Below are positions 6,454 through 7,283 of a stretch of 7,283 bases of DNA, piece by piece (position 1 is the stretch's first letter; every line of letters begins with the position of its first letter). This DNA comes from Acidobacteriota bacterium. Its GTDB lineage: Bacteria > Acidobacteriota > Terriglobia > Terriglobales > Acidobacteriaceae. Position numbers and translations under genes: made by a program. The stretch spans positions 1 through 7,283 of the forward strand of contig JAKART010000105.1 of NCBI GenBank assembly GCA_021819255.1, in the 5' to 3' direction. The notes beneath the pieces are model-generated. The model was not told the DNA's origin. It did not search any database and saw only the letters and a list, made by a program, of their open reading frames with translations.

Positions 6454-7283
6454 GTGAGAGCAGCAGGCACAACTCGCAGCGCGCAGCCGGCCAAGGCGAA
6501 GACCGATCGCGGTTCCGTCCTGCCCTGGAACCGACTGCGCCCCCTGCTTGCCGCCACGCTCGGCCTTGGTTTGGTCAGCCTCGCCCTCCCCAGCCGCGCT
6601 CAGAATCCCACGGCCACCAAGGCGCCGGACCAGCAGGAACAGCTGCCCATGGTGCTGCGTAGCGTACGGATCACCCAGCGCCTGAACGCCCAACTGCCGC
6701 TCCATGCCCGCTTTGTGGATGACCACGGTCAGCCGGTGCTTCTGGGGCAGTACTTCAACGGCAAGCTGCCGGCCATTCTCACCACGGTCTACTACAACTG
6801 TCCTATGCTCTGCCCGGAGGAGATGGACGGGCTCACCAGCGCCCTGGAGATGGTTCATCTCACCCCCGGAAAAGACTTTCAGGTCATCGTGATCAGCTTT
6901 GATCCCAGCGAGACCCCGCAGATGGCGGCAGCGAAGAAGGCGCTCTATCTCCGCCGTTATGGCCGCCCTGACACCGCAGCCGGATGGCATTATCTTACGG
7001 GCTCCCCAGCCGCCGTGAAGGCTGTCACGCAGGCGATCGGCTTCGGCTATGTTCGCGTCCCCGGACCGGATGGCAAGCCCAACCAATACGCGCATGCCAG
7101 CGCCATTGAGGTTGTAACCCCCCAGGGACGAGTCGCGCAGTACTTCCTGGGCGTCGAGTTTCCACCTCAGGCTCTGGTGGACAGCTTGCAGGACGCCTCC
7201 CGAGGCAAGGTCGGCATCGTCTTCCCGAACATTCTCACCTCCTGCTACCGCTACAATCCGGAGATCGACAAGCGTTCTCTGAT
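6454..7283 (+). CDS. SCO1/SenC-family copper chaperone for cytochrome c oxidase (3'-truncated by window edge)
   Basis: A thioredoxin-fold SCO protein that delivers copper to, or reduces, the CuA site of a haem-copper oxidase in the periplasm; 276 codons are in the window. The copper ligands are visible: CPMLC gives Cys116 and Cys120, and His214 lies in NQYAHAS. Other SCO-like segments are GKLPAILTTVYYNCPMLCPEE, QVIVISFDPSETP and GWHYLTGS. The start is GTG 6454, with GGAG 11 nt upstream. A signal peptide follows, with Arg residues near 27-29, a Leu/Ala-rich core 31-46 and probable cleavage after Ser-Arg-Ala (49). The frame contains no earlier ATG or GTG after the preceding gene. The end reads LTSCYRYNPEIDKRSL, resembling the C-terminal extension with a second Cys and Y-x-Y-(N/D)-P seen in SCO proteins that carry a C-terminal membrane anchor, which would lie past the window. 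Its position after the ACIII genes predicts oxidase genes (coxB/coxA) downstream. Confidence 0.93.
   Translation, partial: MRAAGTTRSAQPAKAKTDRGSVLPWNRLRPLLAATLGLGLVSLALPSRAQNPTATKAPDQQEQLPMVLRSVRITQRLNAQLPLHARFVDDHGQPVLLGQYFNGKLPAILTTVYYNCPMLCPEEMDGLTSALEMVHLTPGKDFQVIVISFDPSETPQMAAAKKALYLRRYGRPDTAAGWHYLTGSPAAVKAVTQAIGFGYVRVPGPDGKPNQYAHASAIEVVTPQGRVAQYFLGVEFPPQALVDSLQDASRGKVGIVFPNILTSCYRYNPEIDKRSL

Noticed and set aside
6393..6662. 89-codon + strand ORF overlapping the SCO start
   Set aside because: It overlaps the SCO signal-peptide region in another frame, is Arg/Pro/Ser-rich, and lacks a proper ribosome-binding site.
1..7283. tRNA/rRNA genes, CRISPR arrays, insertion sequences, phage or defence genes
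   Set aside because: Almost all bases are covered by respiratory genes in one direction. I saw no direct-repeat/spacer pattern beyond the 48-bp tandem array, no transposase, and no tRNA-like fold.

Overview
The window is a co-directional, tightly packed stretch of a respiratory-chain operon, all on the + strand. It encodes most of Alternative Complex III (ACIII, quinol:cytochrome c/electron-acceptor oxidoreductase), the functional replacement for the bc1 complex in many bacteria. The order is actB (3' part only), actC, actD, actE, actF, then a single-span membrane protein of unknown role, then a SCO1/SenC-type copper chaperone cut by the right edge. The DNA is GC-rich. The gene order, the SCO gene directly after the ACIII genes, and the protein sequences suggest an acidobacterium (Terriglobia-like). 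That assignment rests on memory of similar clusters and is tentative.

Layout. 1-1389 is the C-terminal part of ActB, with the end of the molybdopterin-oxidoreductase-like domain and a complete four-cluster iron-sulfur domain. 1392-2831 is ActC and 4331-5671 is ActF, two NrfD-like ten-helix quinol-site proteins. 2831-3373 is ActD, with two membrane spans. 3373-4227 is ActE, a lipoprotein monoheme cytochrome c. 5661-6374 is the unassigned one-helix protein. 6454-7283+ is the SCO protein with its CxxxC and His copper ligands. Most junctions are 2-nt gaps or short overlaps, indicating translational coupling. The exceptions are 103 nt between actE and actF, which carries a 12-bp tandem repeat, and 79 nt before the SCO gene, which carries a small GC hairpin.

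How it works together. ActC and/or ActF oxidise quinol in the membrane. Electrons pass through the ActB clusters and the haems of ActA (not in this window) and ActE to a terminal oxidase. The SCO protein is expected to help build the CuA centre of that oxidase, so cytochrome oxidase genes probably follow on the right and actA probably lies to the left.

I see no undescribed system here. The core is a known complex. The points worth a second look are small: a long hairpin immediately before the actE ribosome-binding site, the tandem repeat that begins at the actE stop codon, the actE start choice, and the conserved-looking unassigned membrane protein.
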